Shown here piece after piece: positions 38,369 through 48,239 of a DNA stretch of 64,000 bases (its first letter is position 1; every line of letters starts with the position of its first letter). The notes beneath the pieces are model-generated. The model was not told where the DNA came from, ran no database searches, and saw nothing but the letters and a program-made list of their open reading frames with translations. Made by a program: the position numbers and the translations under genes. The stretch is from Nostoc flagelliforme FACHB-838 (lineage in GTDB: Bacteria > Cyanobacteriota > Cyanobacteriia > Cyanobacteriales > Nostocaceae), in NCBI RefSeq assembly GCF_014698065.1, contig NZ_JACJSI010000008.1:100112-164111 (forward strand), given 5' to 3'.

Positions 38369-41056
38369 ATGGAGGCTAAGATCGCACAGATGCCACAGCA
38401 GAATTTCTTGCGTTCGATTCCAAAAGGGTTATTGAGGATACCACTCCGTGTAGCTCTTGTAGTACCTTGCGTCTTGCAAATCTCTGCTGCTGTAGGCTTA
38501 ACAGCATTCTTATCTTTAAAAAATGGTCAGAAAGCTGTGAATGAGGTTGCTACTCAGCTGCGGAATGAAGTTACTACTCGGATTCATCAACATGTCACCG
38601 ATTACATAGAAATCCCTCAACTCGTCACTCAGATTAACGCCAATTCTGTCCATGTTGGTGAGCTAAGTTTAAAAAATGGAAAAATTTTAGAACACCATTT
38701 ATGGCATCAAATACAGTTATTCAAGCCCTTAAACCCGATCGCTTTTGCAAATACACAAGGAGAAATTCATTCGGTTGATCGCCTTAAAGATGGTTCAATA
38801 GTCATCCGAAAAAGAGATCAATCAACAGGTAACAATTACTATACTTATGCCACAGATGATCAAGGTAATCGTGTCAAGTTAATTGAAGTTAACAAAATCT
38901 TTGATCCTCGCACTCGCCCCTGGTACACAAATGCCGTGAAAGCAGGTAAATCTACTTGCACAGAAATTTATCCCTATTTCTCTTCACCAGGGCTAGCGTT
39001 CAGTGCAACCCAACCTCTTTATGACCAGACAAATACTTTGCTTGGAGTGACGAATGCAACGTTATCTCTCTCGCAACTGAATGAGTTTTTACACAGTTTA
39101 AAGATTGGCCGTTCAGGAAAGACCTTTATTGTCGAGCATTCTGGAGATTTGGTAGCAACTTCAACGGCGGAGCAACCTTTCATTGTGAGTGATCAAAGAG
39201 GTCAAAAAACGTACAAACGGCTCAGAGCGATCGCCAGCAGCGATCGGATCACTCGCCTAACAACACAGTATTTGCAGTCACAATTTGGTAGCTTTAGAAA
39301 CATTTCTTCTAGCCAGCAGCTAGAATTTGAAATTGATCGCAAGCGGCAATTCGTACACTTAATGCCCTTTGCAGCCGACTGTGGGCTAAGTTGGATGATT
39401 ATCGTGGTGGTTCCCGAAGCCGACTTCATGGAGTATATCCAAGCCAACACCCGAACCACTATTTTGCTGTGTTTAGAAGCCTTGATACTAGCTACAGTCA
39501 TAGGAGTGATTACTTCTCATTGGATTACTCAACCAATTCTCTGTTTGAGTTTTGCCTCTAAGGAAATTGCTAATGGGAAGTTAGACCAAATCGTTACAGT
39601 AGAGGGTATCAACGAACTAAGAGTTCTTGCTCAGGCTCATAATCAAATGGCTACTCAATTGCAAGAGTCATTTGCTGGACTATTACAGGCTAACAGGCAG
39701 TTAGAAGCTGAAATTAAGGAACGGAAGCAGGTAGAAGAACAGTTACTACATAATGCGTTTCACGATGCACTGACAGGTCTACCGAACCGAGCTTTCTTTA
39801 TGGAGCGGTTAAAATTAACACTCCAACGAGCCAAACGGCAGGAGAATTATTTATTTGCTGTACTATTTCTCGATCTGGATCGGTTTAAGGTGATCAATGA
39901 CAGTCTAGGACATCTAAAAGGAGACCAATTTTTACTTGCTATTGCAAATAGATTAGAAGTATGCATAGCCCCCCCTGATATAGCGGCACGGCTTGGGGGA
40001 GACGAATTTACAATCCTGCTTGACGAAATCCAGAATCTGTCAGATGCCATTAAAGTAGCTGAACGAATTCAACAAGAACTGGCATTACCCCTTGAGCTTG
40101 ACGGGCAAGAAGTCTTTACAACAGCAAGTATTGGCATCGCCCTAAGTTCGACAGTAGATTATGACCAACCAGAAAATTTGCTAAGAGACGCTGATACGGC
40201 TATGTACCGAGCCAAAGCGCTAGGCAAAGCACGCTATGAACTATTCAATCCAGAGATGTATACTAATGCTCTGGCTAAATTGCAGTTAGAGAACGATCTA
40301 CGGCGAGCAATCGAACGCCACGAGTTTCAGGTTTATTACCAACCGATTGTTTCTCTCACTGATGGCAGAATTTTAGGCTTTGAAGCTTTGCTGCGCTGGC
40401 AGCATCCAGAGCGCGGTCTGATTTGTCCAACAGATTTTATCCCCTTAGTAGAAGAAACCGGACTGATTGTCAAGATTGGCTACTGGGTACTACATGAGGC
40501 GTGCCGTCAGATGCAAACTTGGCGGGTAAGCCATCCGACAAACTCGTTAGAGAAAATCAGCGTCAATCTCTCAGTCAAACAATTTTCTCAACCGGATTTG
40601 ATTGAGCAAATTGGGAAAATTTTGCACTTCACTGGTCTTGATGCTGGTAGTCTCATGTTAGAAATTACTGAAAGTGCAATTCTGGAAAATGGTGATGAGG
40701 CAAACGCCGCACTCTCAGAACTTCGGAATATGGGCATTGAGTTATCAATTGATGATTTCGGTACAGGCTACTCTTCATTAGGCCGTCTCCATAGCTTTCC
40801 GATTAGTGTGTTGAAAATTGACCGTTCCTTTGTCAGCCCGATAGATGCTAATGGTAAGAATTTAGAAATTATTGAGACAATTATCACACTGGCGCACAAA
40901 TTAGGTATGGATGTGACCGCCGAAGGAGTGGAGAGAAAAGAGCAGCTAGCATTTCTTAGGAAGTTGAACTGTAAATGTGGACAAGGATATTTTTTCTCGC
41001 GTCCGTTGAATAACGCAGCAGCAGCGGAATTAATCGTGGCAAATCCTCAGTGGTAG
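38369..41056 (+). CDS. Cache-HAMP-GGDEF-EAL membrane sensor
   Basis: An 895-residue membrane protein. TM1 lies at about 27-50. A periplasmic dCache sensor follows (about 55-350, with DPRTRPWYTNAVKAGK and FSATQPLYDQTNTLLGV, small-ligand pocket motifs). TM2 (about 362-385) leads to a HAMP linker (LSFASKEIANGKLDQIV), then GGDEF intact at 543-547 and EAL intact at 672-674. Both c-di-GMP synthesis and breakdown could occur; the ligand is probably an amino acid or carboxylate, by family precedent only. Its last 27 bp overlap the end of the convergent acyltransferase gene. Confidence 0.92.
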   Translation: MEAKIAQMPQQNFLRSIPKGLLRIPLRVALVVPCVLQISAAVGLTAFLSLKNGQKAVNEVATQLRNEVTTRIHQHVTDYIEIPQLVTQINANSVHVGELSLKNGKILEHHLWHQIQLFKPLNPIAFANTQGEIHSVDRLKDGSIVIRKRDQSTGNNYYTYATDDQGNRVKLIEVNKIFDPRTRPWYTNAVKAGKSTCTEIYPYFSSPGLAFSATQPLYDQTNTLLGVTNATLSLSQLNEFLHSLKIGRSGKTFIVEHSGDLVATSTAEQPFIVSDQRGQKTYKRLRAIASSDRITRLTTQYLQSQFGSFRNISSSQQLEFEIDRKRQFVHLMPFAADCGLSWMIIVVVPEADFMEYIQANTRTTILLCLEALILATVIGVITSHWITQPILCLSFASKEIANGKLDQIVTVEGINELRVLAQAHNQMATQLQESFAGLLQANRQLEAEIKERKQVEEQLLHNAFHDALTGLPNRAFFMERLKLTLQRAKRQENYLFAVLFLDLDRFKVINDSLGHLKGDQFLLAIANRLEVCIAPPDIAARLGGDEFTILLDEIQNLSDAIKVAERIQQELALPLELDGQEVFTTASIGIALSSTVDYDQPENLLRDADTAMYRAKALGKARYELFNPEMYTNALAKLQLENDLRRAIERHEFQVYYQPIVSLTDGRILGFEALLRWQHPERGLICPTDFIPLVEETGLIVKIGYWVLHEACRQMQTWRVSHPTNSLEKISVNLSVKQFSQPDLIEQIGKILHFTGLDAGSLMLEITESAILENGDEANAALSELRNMGIELSIDDFGTGYSSLGRLHSFPISVLKIDRSFVSPIDANGKNLEIIETIITLAHKLGMDVTAEGVERKEQLAFLRKLNCKCGQGYFFSRPLNNAAAAELIVANPQW

Positions 41057-41860
41057 GGGTTTTTTGAGAGGGTTTGGATAACGCCATCTAGCAAAGTCTG
41101 CAATATTAGATATAGTTAAAAAATCAATAGTCTTAAACTGTCGATCAATAGCTGGAAGGCTGCATATTTTAGCTCCAATATTCAAGTATGACTGCAAAAT
41201 TTTAGGAATTTCAACATTATATGAATCTGGATAATTGTGAGACAATTCTAAAGAAAATTGGGGATTTGGCTCAACCAAAATATTCGGATGCATCAAGCCA
41301 TTATGCCGAAAATAATTATAATTGCAAGTCGCTTGCCAAGGACATTGTGTTAGTAATGATGCACAGCCAAAGAAATATTGGTTTTTACTCCAGATGAGAT
41401 AATTTGCTAGCCCTTCCCAGAGTAATAAAAGTGCCTGACTATTGCGATATTCTTTAGCTATACATGCACGCCCAACTTCTACTGATACTTGAAGCACAGA
41501 ATTAGGAATTCCATTAAGATTAAATATATCGGCAGCATCAAAGCCCAGTCTTTGAGAAGCCATTGTATAGGTTTGCATCCGATAAGTTCCAATCGTTTTA
41601 CCCGTCTGTTTGGAGATCAGGATTAGATGATGGCAAACTGCATCAAACTTATCTATATCCATCTGGGTAAAATTAGAAATTGAAAATCCTAACCCTAGTT
41701 CAAGATTAAAAACTTCAAAACGCAACCGAAAAATTGATTCTAATTCTCCTTCAGTAGAAGCAAGTTGTAGTATATATTTTTCAGTTTGAAGGACGGGAAA
41801 ATCTTCAAGAGTAGGAGGAGGATTCAGTGGGTAATTGATGTTGCGTCCAGAAACTTCCAT
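41030..41860 (-). CDS. GNAT-type N-acyltransferase (OlsB/autoinducer-synthase-like fold)
   Basis: A 276-residue protein with the acyl-homoserine-lactone-synthase/OlsB type of GNAT fold: LQLASTEGELESIFRLRFEVFNLEL at the start, HHLILISKQTGKTIGTYRMQT, then VEVGRACIAKEYRNSQALLLLWEGL and a C-terminal FFGCASL with basic residues. OlsB-like proteins acylate ornithine or other amines from acyl-ACP; the substrate here is unknown. No lipid-synthesis partner (OlsA-type) is adjacent. Tail-to-tail overlap of 27 bp with the GGDEF-EAL gene means each gene's 3' end constrains the other. Confidence 0.75.
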   Translation of the reverse strand: MEVSGRNINYPLNPPPTLEDFPVLQTEKYILQLASTEGELESIFRLRFEVFNLELGLGFSISNFTQMDIDKFDAVCHHLILISKQTGKTIGTYRMQTYTMASQRLGFDAADIFNLNGIPNSVLQVSVEVGRACIAKEYRNSQALLLLWEGLANYLIWSKNQYFFGCASLLTQCPWQATCNYNYFRHNGLMHPNILVEPNPQFSLELSHNYPDSYNVEIPKILQSYLNIGAKICSLPAIDRQFKTIDFLTISNIADFARWRYPNPLKKPLPLRICHD

Positions 41861-42204
41861 CTATCTTCCTACTTAGATTTGCGAAAATATTCTACTAGGA
41901 TTTAGGCACTATACAAATAGCTCACATTATGAATTAATGTGTCGAAGGGTGATTGAGACGGTTTTCGACAAAATATCCCTTAGAAAGCTTTTTTACTTTC
42001 TTGGATTAAAGGTGGAGTGCTTTTATTATGGACATTAATTACTAAAAAATCTGGCAATAAGATACAAAATTTTCCTTTGATCTACGTTATAAATACCAGC
42101 CAGTTAAAATAATCAAAATCAGGACGGTCGCATCTAAATTAGTCCTGACCAAAACCAAGGTTAAGAAGCAACGAAAAAACCAGCATTTATTATTCGATTC
42201 ATCG
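41861..42204. other. intergenic, no gene
   Basis: 344 bp of AT-rich sequence. One hairpin-capable pair, TCAGGAC / GTCCTGA (about 42118-42147), lies 60 bp past the end of the frameshifted DUF3303 gene on its 3' side and could act in termination. Otherwise I see nothing. Confidence 0.35.
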
Positions 42205-42537
42205 TCAGAGGCTCAAAGCGATCGCATGATTAGTGATGAAGACACTACATGATATAGTCAACATCAATCTAAAGCAAAGGAGTAACACGTTCAGCAGCTT
42301 GGACGTAAGCACTCCATAGACTTCAAAATCAACAATATCATTCCAGTTAGCAATCCATTGTTCAATCAATGTTGAGTCATCCGTTTCCATTAGCTGGTAA
42401 CAACGATGCATTTTCTCATCGACCCAGCTTGAAACATAAATCAGTCCTTCAGGTGCAAGACGACCTTGATCCCGAAACCTACGATACACGGGTAGAGGAT
42501 CTTCATTTTTAAAGTGTTCAACAATCATGTAAAGCAT
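42205..42537 (-). pseudogene. DUF3303-family protein with 3' frameshift
   Basis: The first about 75 residues are a normal small DUF3303 protein (MLYMIVEHFKNEDPLPVYRRF, LAPEGLIYVSSWVDEKMHRCYQLME, IEQWIANWNDIVDFEVYGVLTS). The remaining 33 residues are hydrophobic and out of family. In the alternative frame from about 42303, the DNA reads VQAAERVTPLL followed by TAG (42269-42271), the expected family ending. A one-base indel near 42300-42306 therefore changed the C-terminus. The function of the family is unknown. The altered protein might still fold, but a hydrophobic tail has replaced the native helix. Confidence 0.75.
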
Positions 42538-42597
42538 ATCAGCATTGGATTATGTAAATTGAATTTTTTTCTAATTCTTCCTTTGCTTCCCTTGAGA

Positions 42598-42623
42598 AAG
42601 CCCCTGGATTTATCCAGGGGCTT
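42598..42623. terminator. strong hairpin between DUF3303 gene and nadK
   Basis: A perfect 12-bp stem, AAGCCCCTGGAT-TT-ATCCAGGGGCTT, lies about 100 bp downstream of the nadK stop. It is T-poor on both sides but very stable, so it is probably the end structure of the ndh-nadK transcription unit. Confidence 0.65.
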
Positions 42624-42721
42624 AAATAATTTTGGTTGCGATGCTTGCGGTGTTCTTGTTGCGATCGCTTAGGGCGGGTATGCGATCGCAATCTGCGGTA
42701 AATGCACTCTAAAATACTTAA

Positions 42722-43642
42722 TTAATTACGGTGATTATTGCTGTAGTGAACCCGTGTACCTGCCCAAAGCAACTTCTCCCGTAGCGTCTGATAGTAGGAA
42801 TTGTTCTCGCGCAAAATAATAAATTTAGCCCGACAATCTGCCATCCGCACATCAACGCGGTGTCCCGGCCAAATTGAAGTCCCCAAAACCCCATCTGTCC
42901 AAAGCTTGGTACTCAAATCGTAATCCCCCAAAGGCCAAATACTCACTACAGAACCAGGGGGTAAAACGAGGGGGCGACTAGAAAGGCTCATTGCACAAAT
43001 GGGAGTGATGGTAATCGCCTCCATACCATCATGCATAATTGGCCCATTAGCAGAAACAGTGTAACCAGTGGAACCTGTGGGGGTGGAAATAATCAACCCG
43101 TCCCCGACGTACTGATCGACTACCTCACCGTCAATTTCCATTTCCAGAATTGAAGTAATCATTCGGTCAGCGGAGGCAGGTTTGACACAAAACTCATTCA
43201 GAGCCAGATAATGCTCACTAACTGGTTCTAAATTAGACCCGTGACCCTCATACACCGCAGCTTGTAACATCATCCGTCGTTGGATAGCATAGCGATCCTC
43301 AAACAGTCGATCCCAAACTTTCTCAGTATCCTGAAACTCTTCCACTGACTCAGTTAAAAACCCCAGATGACCTCCCACATTCACTCCCAGAATAGGGATG
43401 CCTGCTGGGGCTAAATGTCTGGCACCAGTTAATACAGTACCATCGCCACCGAGTACCAAGGCGAGATCGATTGGTTGAGCCGCCGAAGCCAAAAAGACAG
43501 GATAGGGGTTGTCTTTCGGCCCGCTAGGCCCCATCAACACCTGGCACTCGCGGCTTTCTAGTTGTTTAGCACAGATTTCTGCCCATTGTTTACTCCGGGC
43601 ATCCCGCGCTTTATAAGCAATGATTACCTGCTTGAGTTGCAC
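42722..43642 (-). CDS. nadK: NAD kinase
   Basis: A 306-residue enzyme that phosphorylates NAD to NADP. It has the GGDG motif (residues 65-68, LALVLGGDGTVL), the NVGGHLGFLTE loop, NEFCVKPASADRM, and TPTGSTGYTVSANGPI, which forms the nucleotide site. I choose GTG 43642 as start, giving MQLKQVIIAYKAR; a TTG two codons earlier abuts the ndhE stop. It is the last gene of the minus-strand ndh run, 6 bp after ndhE, so NADP supply is co-transcribed with NDH-1 subunits. Confidence 0.93.
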   Translation of the reverse strand: MQLKQVIIAYKARDARSKQWAEICAKQLESRECQVLMGPSGPKDNPYPVFLASAAQPIDLALVLGGDGTVLTGARHLAPAGIPILGVNVGGHLGFLTESVEEFQDTEKVWDRLFEDRYAIQRRMMLQAAVYEGHGSNLEPVSEHYLALNEFCVKPASADRMITSILEMEIDGEVVDQYVGDGLIISTPTGSTGYTVSANGPIMHDGMEAITITPICAMSLSSRPLVLPPGSVVSIWPLGDYDLSTKLWTDGVLGTSIWPGHRVDVRMADCRAKFIILRENNSYYQTLREKLLWAGTRVHYSNNHRN

Positions 43643-43648
43643 GCACAA

Positions 43649-43954
43649 TTACCACTTCAGGAGATTAAACTGCTCCATATCGACGGTATCGCGGTTGCGA
43701 TAAATGGCAAGCACGATCGCTAAACCCACCGCCGCCTCGGCTGCGGCCACGGTGATCACAAACACTGTGAAAACCTGACCCTTAATTAATGTTGAGTCGA
43801 GGAAGTTGGAAAATGCCATTAAATTCAGATTAACAGCATTCAGCAGTAACTCAATTGACATCAGCACCCGCACAGCGTTGCGGCTGGTAATTAAACCGTA
43901 GATGCCGATGCAGAATAAAGCTGCTGCTAGTAATAAAAAGTACTGGAGTTGCAT
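43649..43954 (-). CDS. ndhE: NDH-1 subunit NdhE (NuoK)
   Basis: A 101-residue thylakoid membrane subunit with three helices. The sequence has the conserved NuoK features: [32 protein letters not shown] with the membrane Glu, a second Glu in [23 protein letters not shown], and the terminal QFNLLKW. It is part of the proton-pumping membrane arm of cyanobacterial NDH-1. It follows ndhG by about 150 bp. Confidence 0.96.
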   Translation of the reverse strand: MQLQYFLLLAAALFCIGIYGLITSRNAVRVLMSIELLLNAVNLNLMAFSNFLDSTLIKGQVFTVFVITVAAAEAAVGLAIVLAIYRNRDTVDMEQFNLLKW

Positions 43955-44103
43955 GAATCTAAGTATCCCTCCTGAAAAGTCTGGCTGTTTATCTGCGACT
44001 TATGGCTGTTTTCAATTCGGCAGAATACAGTAGGCAGGGGCGCACATCTGTACGCCCCTACGACATATTCCATCCAAATAATAATTGCTATAAATCACAA
44101 ATA

Positions 44104-44718
44104 TTACTCTTTTGTTTCGCTGGTTGTTGATACAAGTTCTCTGGGGCGTTCTTGCAAAGTCAAAACAGTTTTCCGCAGATCGGATGGCGTAACTTGGTCT
44201 GGCAAATACTCGCGACGTGCCAAAATAATTGCTCCTACCATCGCTATCAGCAGCAAAATGGAAGCCAGTTCAAAAGGTAGTAAGAAGTCAGTGAAGAAAT
44301 GTTCTCCAATTAAAACTATAGAACTTTCACCACCTGCCACAGGAGCAGCTGAGTAAGCCCAAGGAGTAGCCAGCACCATCGTGCTTAAAAGACCAAACAA
44401 TCCTACACTGACCAGACCCGTAAGTACTTTCCGCACCCAAGAGTTGGGAAATGCAACAAAATTTTCTCGTTTGTTCACCAACATAATGGCAAACAAAATC
44501 AAAACGTTAACCGCCCCAACGTAAATCAGTATTTGTGCAGCTGCAACAAAATCAGCATTTAGCAACAGGTAGATTCCCGCTATGCTGATGAACACACCCC
44601 CAAGCATAAAGGCAGAATAGACAATATTGGAGAACAGCACCACACCAATGGCCGCCCCAATCATCATCACGCCTAGTATGCCGAGCGATACAAACTGTAC
44701 TCCTTCCGCTAGATTCAC
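44104..44718 (-). CDS. ndhG: NDH-1 subunit NdhG (NuoJ)
   Basis: A 204-residue membrane subunit with five helices. It starts NLAEGVQFVSLGILGVMMIGAAIG, includes AGIYLLLNADFVAAAQILIYVGAVNVLILFAIMLVNKR, the classical NuoJ block, and ends with a soluble, charged tail (RREYLPDQVTPSDLRKTVL). The length is normal. It lies between ndhI and ndhE; a heptamer tandem array occupies the ndhI-ndhG gap. Confidence 0.96.
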   Translation of the reverse strand: MNLAEGVQFVSLGILGVMMIGAAIGVVLFSNIVYSAFMLGGVFISIAGIYLLLNADFVAAAQILIYVGAVNVLILFAIMLVNKRENFVAFPNSWVRKVLTGLVSVGLFGLLSTMVLATPWAYSAAPVAGGESSIVLIGEHFFTDFLLPFELASILLLIAMVGAIILARREYLPDQVTPSDLRKTVLTLQERPRELVSTTSETKE

Positions 44719-44736
44719 TGTTTTTTGTCCTTAGTC

Positions 44737-44813
44737 ATTGGTCATTGGTCATTGGTCATTGGTCATTGGTCATTGGTCATTGGTCATTGGTCATTGGTCA
44801 TTGGTCATTGGTC
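44737..44813 (+). repeat. heptamer tandem array (ATTGGTC x11) inside the ndh operon
   Basis: Eleven perfect, contiguous copies of the 7-bp unit ATTGGTC lie in the 139-bp gap between ndhI and ndhG. It is an STRR-type heptamer array as known from heterocystous cyanobacteria. Degenerate relatives occur at 59111-59152 (opposite orientation) and about 19240-19290. The perfect repetition implies recent expansion or active maintenance by slippage. Confidence 0.95.
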
Positions 44814-44857
44814 AAATAACAAAGAACAAATGACAATGGACAAATGACAAATGACAT

Positions 44858-45442
44858 TTATTTTTCTGTTTGTTCCACCAGGTCTTCTGGACGCGCACCT
44901 GCACGCGGTGCATCTGCGGGAAGTCCATGTGGTTCGAGGATGCCCTTGGGTAGGTAAACTAGTTCGCGCAGTGGTGTAACCATTGGATCATCTGTTACCT
45001 TGTAGGGCAGACGACCTAGGGCTACGCTGTCATAGTTCAATTCATGGCGATCGTAAGTGGAAAGCTCATACTCTTCTGTCATTGATAGACAGTTAGTAGG
45101 GCAAAATTCCACACAATTACCGCAAAAAATACAAACCCCAAAGTCAATGCTGTAGTGGTTGAGTTTTTTCTTTTTGCTGGCTTTGTCGAATTCCCAATCT
45201 ACTACAGGCAGGTTAATCGGACAAACGCGAACGCAAACTTCGCAGGCGATGCACTTATCAAATTCAAAGTGAATCCTACCGCGAAACCGTTCGCCAGGAA
45301 TCAGTTTTTCGTAAGGGTACTGTACGGTAATCGGACGCCGCCGCATATGGTCAAAGGTGACAGAAAGTCCCTGACCAATGTAACGCGCAGCTTGTACTGT
45401 TTCTTTGGCGTAATCACCAACTTGTTTCAGGAACTTTAGCAT
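44858..45442 (-). CDS. ndhI: NDH-1 iron-sulfur subunit NdhI (NuoI)
   Basis: A 194-residue ferredoxin-like subunit of the peripheral arm. Two [4Fe-4S] motifs are present: [16 protein letters not shown] and [15 protein letters not shown], each CxxCxxCxxxCP. The N-terminus carries the amphipathic [34 protein letters not shown] typical of plant-type NdhI. It passes electrons from ferredoxin toward plastoquinone. It lies between ndhA and ndhG in the usual order. Confidence 0.97.
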   Translation of the reverse strand: MLKFLKQVGDYAKETVQAARYIGQGLSVTFDHMRRRPITVQYPYEKLIPGERFRGRIHFEFDKCIACEVCVRVCPINLPVVDWEFDKASKKKKLNHYSIDFGVCIFCGNCVEFCPTNCLSMTEEYELSTYDRHELNYDSVALGRLPYKVTDDPMVTPLRELVYLPKGILEPHGLPADAPRAGARPEDLVEQTEK

Positions 45443-45546
45443 TTTGTGTCTCTCTTTTAAGGGGATAAAAGTTAGGAGTGAGAAGTTAAAAGTGAGGAGT
45501 TAATTAAAAACTCATAACTCATAATTCATAACTCCTAACTCTCTCA

Positions 45547-46665
45547 TTACCCGCCGAAGGCGAAGGGAAAGGCTAGTTTTAGGGCGGCGGTTAATAGAAG
45601 ATTAACCAAACCAACTGGCAACAAAAACTTCCATCCTAAATCTAACAGTTGGTCAATCCGTACCCGTGGCACTGTCCAGCGCAACAGGATGGCGACAAAT
45701 ACTAGTAAATAAGCTTTGAACACGGTCATCGTGATCCCCAAAGCCGCAGTTACTATCTGGAATACGGGGTTTAATTCACTGACTCCCAGCCAACCAGCGA
45801 TCAGGTTGAGGGGAATGGGAAAGTCCCAACCGCCCAGGTAAAGAATTGCTACTAGTAAGGAAGAAAGAATCAAGTTAACGTAGGAACCCAGGTAGAACAG
45901 ACCGAATTTCATACCTGAGTATTCAGTCTGATAGCCTGCGACGATTTCTTCTTCCGCTTCGGGTAAGTCAAAGGGTAATCGTTCGCATTCAGCTAGGGCG
46001 GCTATCCAAAAGATGAGAAAGCCGATTGGTTGTCGCCAAATGTTCCAGCCAAGAATGCCATAGCCAGACTGTTGATTGACAATATCAACTGTGTCGAGGC
46101 TGTTAGACATCATAGCGATCGCTAACACCGCCAATGACAAAGGAATTTCATAACTAATAGATTGCGCTGCTGCCCGCAAGCCCCCTAAGAGGGAGTATTT
46201 GTTATTAGATGCGTAGCCAGCCATTAATAAACCAATGGGTTGAATGCTTGACAAGGCAATCCACAAGAATACGCCCATGCCCACATTGCTAATTACGATA
46301 TTCTGTCCAAAGGGCACAATCAGGAACGACAGAAACACCGGAATTACAACAATAATTGGCCCCAGAGTAAACAGCCAGGGGTCAGACTTGGCTGGTACTA
46401 TATCTTCTTTAAATACCAGCTTCAGACCATCCGCTACAGGCACCAGCAACCCAAAAGGGCCCTGGTATTCTGGGCCAATTCGCTGCTGTGCGGAGGCAGA
46501 AATTTTCCGTTCTAGCCAAGTAGCAACTAATACCCCCACTGTTGCCCCAATCAGCATTAGTATCATTGGCAGCGGCATCCAAATCGCTTTGGCTGTTCCT
46601 GCTGGTATACCTAAATCCCGGAGGGATTCAATAAAAGTTCCTTGGAGGTCAATTCCTGAATTCAT
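45547..46665 (-). CDS. ndhA: NDH-1 subunit NdhA (NuoH)
   Basis: A 372-residue membrane subunit with eight helices that forms part of the quinone chamber. Conserved blocks: [40 protein letters not shown], then [40 protein letters not shown], and [22 protein letters not shown]. It is the first ndh gene of the minus-strand operon ndhA-I-G-E-nadK. gltA lies 330 bp upstream on the same strand. Confidence 0.97.
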   Translation of the reverse strand: MNSGIDLQGTFIESLRDLGIPAGTAKAIWMPLPMILMLIGATVGVLVATWLERKISASAQQRIGPEYQGPFGLLVPVADGLKLVFKEDIVPAKSDPWLFTLGPIIVVIPVFLSFLIVPFGQNIVISNVGMGVFLWIALSSIQPIGLLMAGYASNNKYSLLGGLRAAAQSISYEIPLSLAVLAIAMMSNSLDTVDIVNQQSGYGILGWNIWRQPIGFLIFWIAALAECERLPFDLPEAEEEIVAGYQTEYSGMKFGLFYLGSYVNLILSSLLVAILYLGGWDFPIPLNLIAGWLGVSELNPVFQIVTAALGITMTVFKAYLLVFVAILLRWTVPRVRIDQLLDLGWKFLLPVGLVNLLLTAALKLAFPFAFGG

Positions 46666-46995
46666 GTTTCCGCTCTTTAAGACATCGAGTCATGGTGAGT
46701 TACAACTATTACTTGAATTAATAACTCTAAATTCACCCATTTATAATTTTTGCTGTGATGACGCCCGATTGAAAATTTGTTGCCAATTCCCATGCCTAGT
46801 ATATCGTTGGATGGTTTGACCACCCTGAAGCGAGATAAGAACTTCTACTTATGGTTGGCATTGAGATTGCTATTGAGGAGATAAGGGGGATGAGGGAGCA
46901 GGAGAGCAGGGGAAGATAAGGGAGAAGAGTTTTCCCCCCTGCCCCCTGCCCCTCTGCCTCTTTTCAATGCCCCGTGCCCCATGCCCCATCCCTAG
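46666..46995. other. gltA-ndhA intergenic region
   Basis: 330 bp with no gene. Positions about 46880-46985 are a purine-rich then C-rich low-complexity repeat (GGGGAAGATAAGGGAG, CCCCCCTGCCCCCTGCCCC), related to the tract captured in the mannosidase gene. It can form a hairpin that may end gltA transcription. The ndhA promoter probably lies in the remaining AT-rich part near ndhA. Confidence 0.4.
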
Positions 46996-48132
46996 TTACC
47001 GTTGCTCAATGGGAGTATAAGTAACTTCGTGCCGACCGTTATAAACCTGGGTAGGACGGAAAATCCGGTTTTCTGCTAGTTGTTCTTTCCAGTGGGCTAA
47101 CCAACCGGCAACGCGAGCGATCGCAAATATTGGTGTAAACAAATCTGTGGGAATTCCCATCTTCCTATACACCAAACCTGAGTAAAAGTCAATATTGGGA
47201 TAAATCCCTTTGCTACCTAGTTTTTCCCCTACCACTTGTTCCATTTCTTGAGCAATGTCATAAAACTTGTCATGCCCAAACTTTTCAAACAGTTGCTCTG
47301 CTAGTCCTTGTAAAATTATGGCTCGTGGGTCTTTTACTTTATACACACGATGTCCAAAGCCCATAATCTTAGATTTAGTTTGCAGACAATGCTCTATGTA
47401 GGGACGGACATTTTCCACGGAGCCAATTTTTTCCAACATCTGAATTACTTCTTCATTGGCTCCACCATGCAAGGGCCCTCCCAAAGTTCCTACGGCACTA
47501 GCAACCACAGCATAAGGATCAGTCAAGGTGGAAGCTGTCACCCTGGCACTGAAAGTAGAAGCATTCATTGTATGCTCAACTTGAAGTATCAAGCAGATAT
47601 CAAAAATCCGCGCCATCAAATGATCGGGTTCTTTCTCATCGAGCATGTATAGAAAGTTGGCGGAGTAGTCTAAGTCATCACGGGGACGTATCGGGTCATT
47701 GCCTTTTCGCATCAGTTGGAACGCTGCTACCATCGTGGGAATGGTTGCTATCAGGCGCACCACTGAATCCCGAATGTAGGCAGGATTATGTAAATCCCGG
47801 AGCGAATAAAATAACCCTAAAGCAGCAGCAGAGGCTTGCAGCGCATCCATTGGGTGGCCGCTTTCAGGAAAGCATTTCATCATGTCCCGAATGCGGTACT
47901 TTATCCGCCGGTGGTAACGAACTTCATGCTCAAATGCTTTCAATTCTTCCTTGCTTGGCAGTTCGCCCCAGATTAAGAGATAAGCAGTTTCTAGGAATGT
48001 ACTTTTTTCTGCTAGTTCCTCAATCCGAATGCCACGATATTCTAGTATTCCCTTTTGCCCATCAACATAGCTGATACTTGATTGGGCGGCGGGAATGCCT
48101 TCTAAACCAGGCTTGTATTCGCACACCATCAT
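46996..48132 (-). CDS. gltA: citrate synthase
   Basis: A 378-residue enzyme condensing acetyl-CoA and oxaloacetate, the entry of the incomplete cyanobacterial TCA pathway and the source of 2-oxoglutarate for nitrogen assimilation. Catalytic motifs: SGHPMDALQASAAALG, VEHTMNASTFSARVT (His), GTLGGPLHGGANEEV (His), MGFGHRVYKVKDPRA (His/Arg) and NIDFYSGLVYRKMGIP (Asp). The length fits the shorter cyanobacterial/Gram-positive-type synthase. Start ATG follows a second possible Met; MMVCEYKPGLEGIPAA begins the conserved region. Confidence 0.95.
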   Translation of the reverse strand: MMVCEYKPGLEGIPAAQSSISYVDGQKGILEYRGIRIEELAEKSTFLETAYLLIWGELPSKEELKAFEHEVRYHRRIKYRIRDMMKCFPESGHPMDALQASAAALGLFYSLRDLHNPAYIRDSVVRLIATIPTMVAAFQLMRKGNDPIRPRDDLDYSANFLYMLDEKEPDHLMARIFDICLILQVEHTMNASTFSARVTASTLTDPYAVVASAVGTLGGPLHGGANEEVIQMLEKIGSVENVRPYIEHCLQTKSKIMGFGHRVYKVKDPRAIILQGLAEQLFEKFGHDKFYDIAQEMEQVVGEKLGSKGIYPNIDFYSGLVYRKMGIPTDLFTPIFAIARVAGWLAHWKEQLAENRIFRPTQVYNGRHEVTYTPIEQR

Positions 48133-48239
48133 GGCACCACCATTCGCTTTGTGAAATATCTGATCAAGCTAACTTACCAGAAATTATTGTCGCTATAACA
48201 GTAGCCCTTCTTACAACAATTGGAAATGTTGAAAAACTG

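Noticed and set aside
44737..44813. Replication-origin iterons
   Set aside because: The units are only 7 bp, directly abutting, and lie inside the ndh operon with no replication protein nearby; an STRR-type array explains them.
45155..45439. 94-codon plus-strand frame opposite ndhI
   Set aside because: It lies entirely within ndhI on the other strand; the ndhI protein is unambiguous and the antisense frame has no family features.
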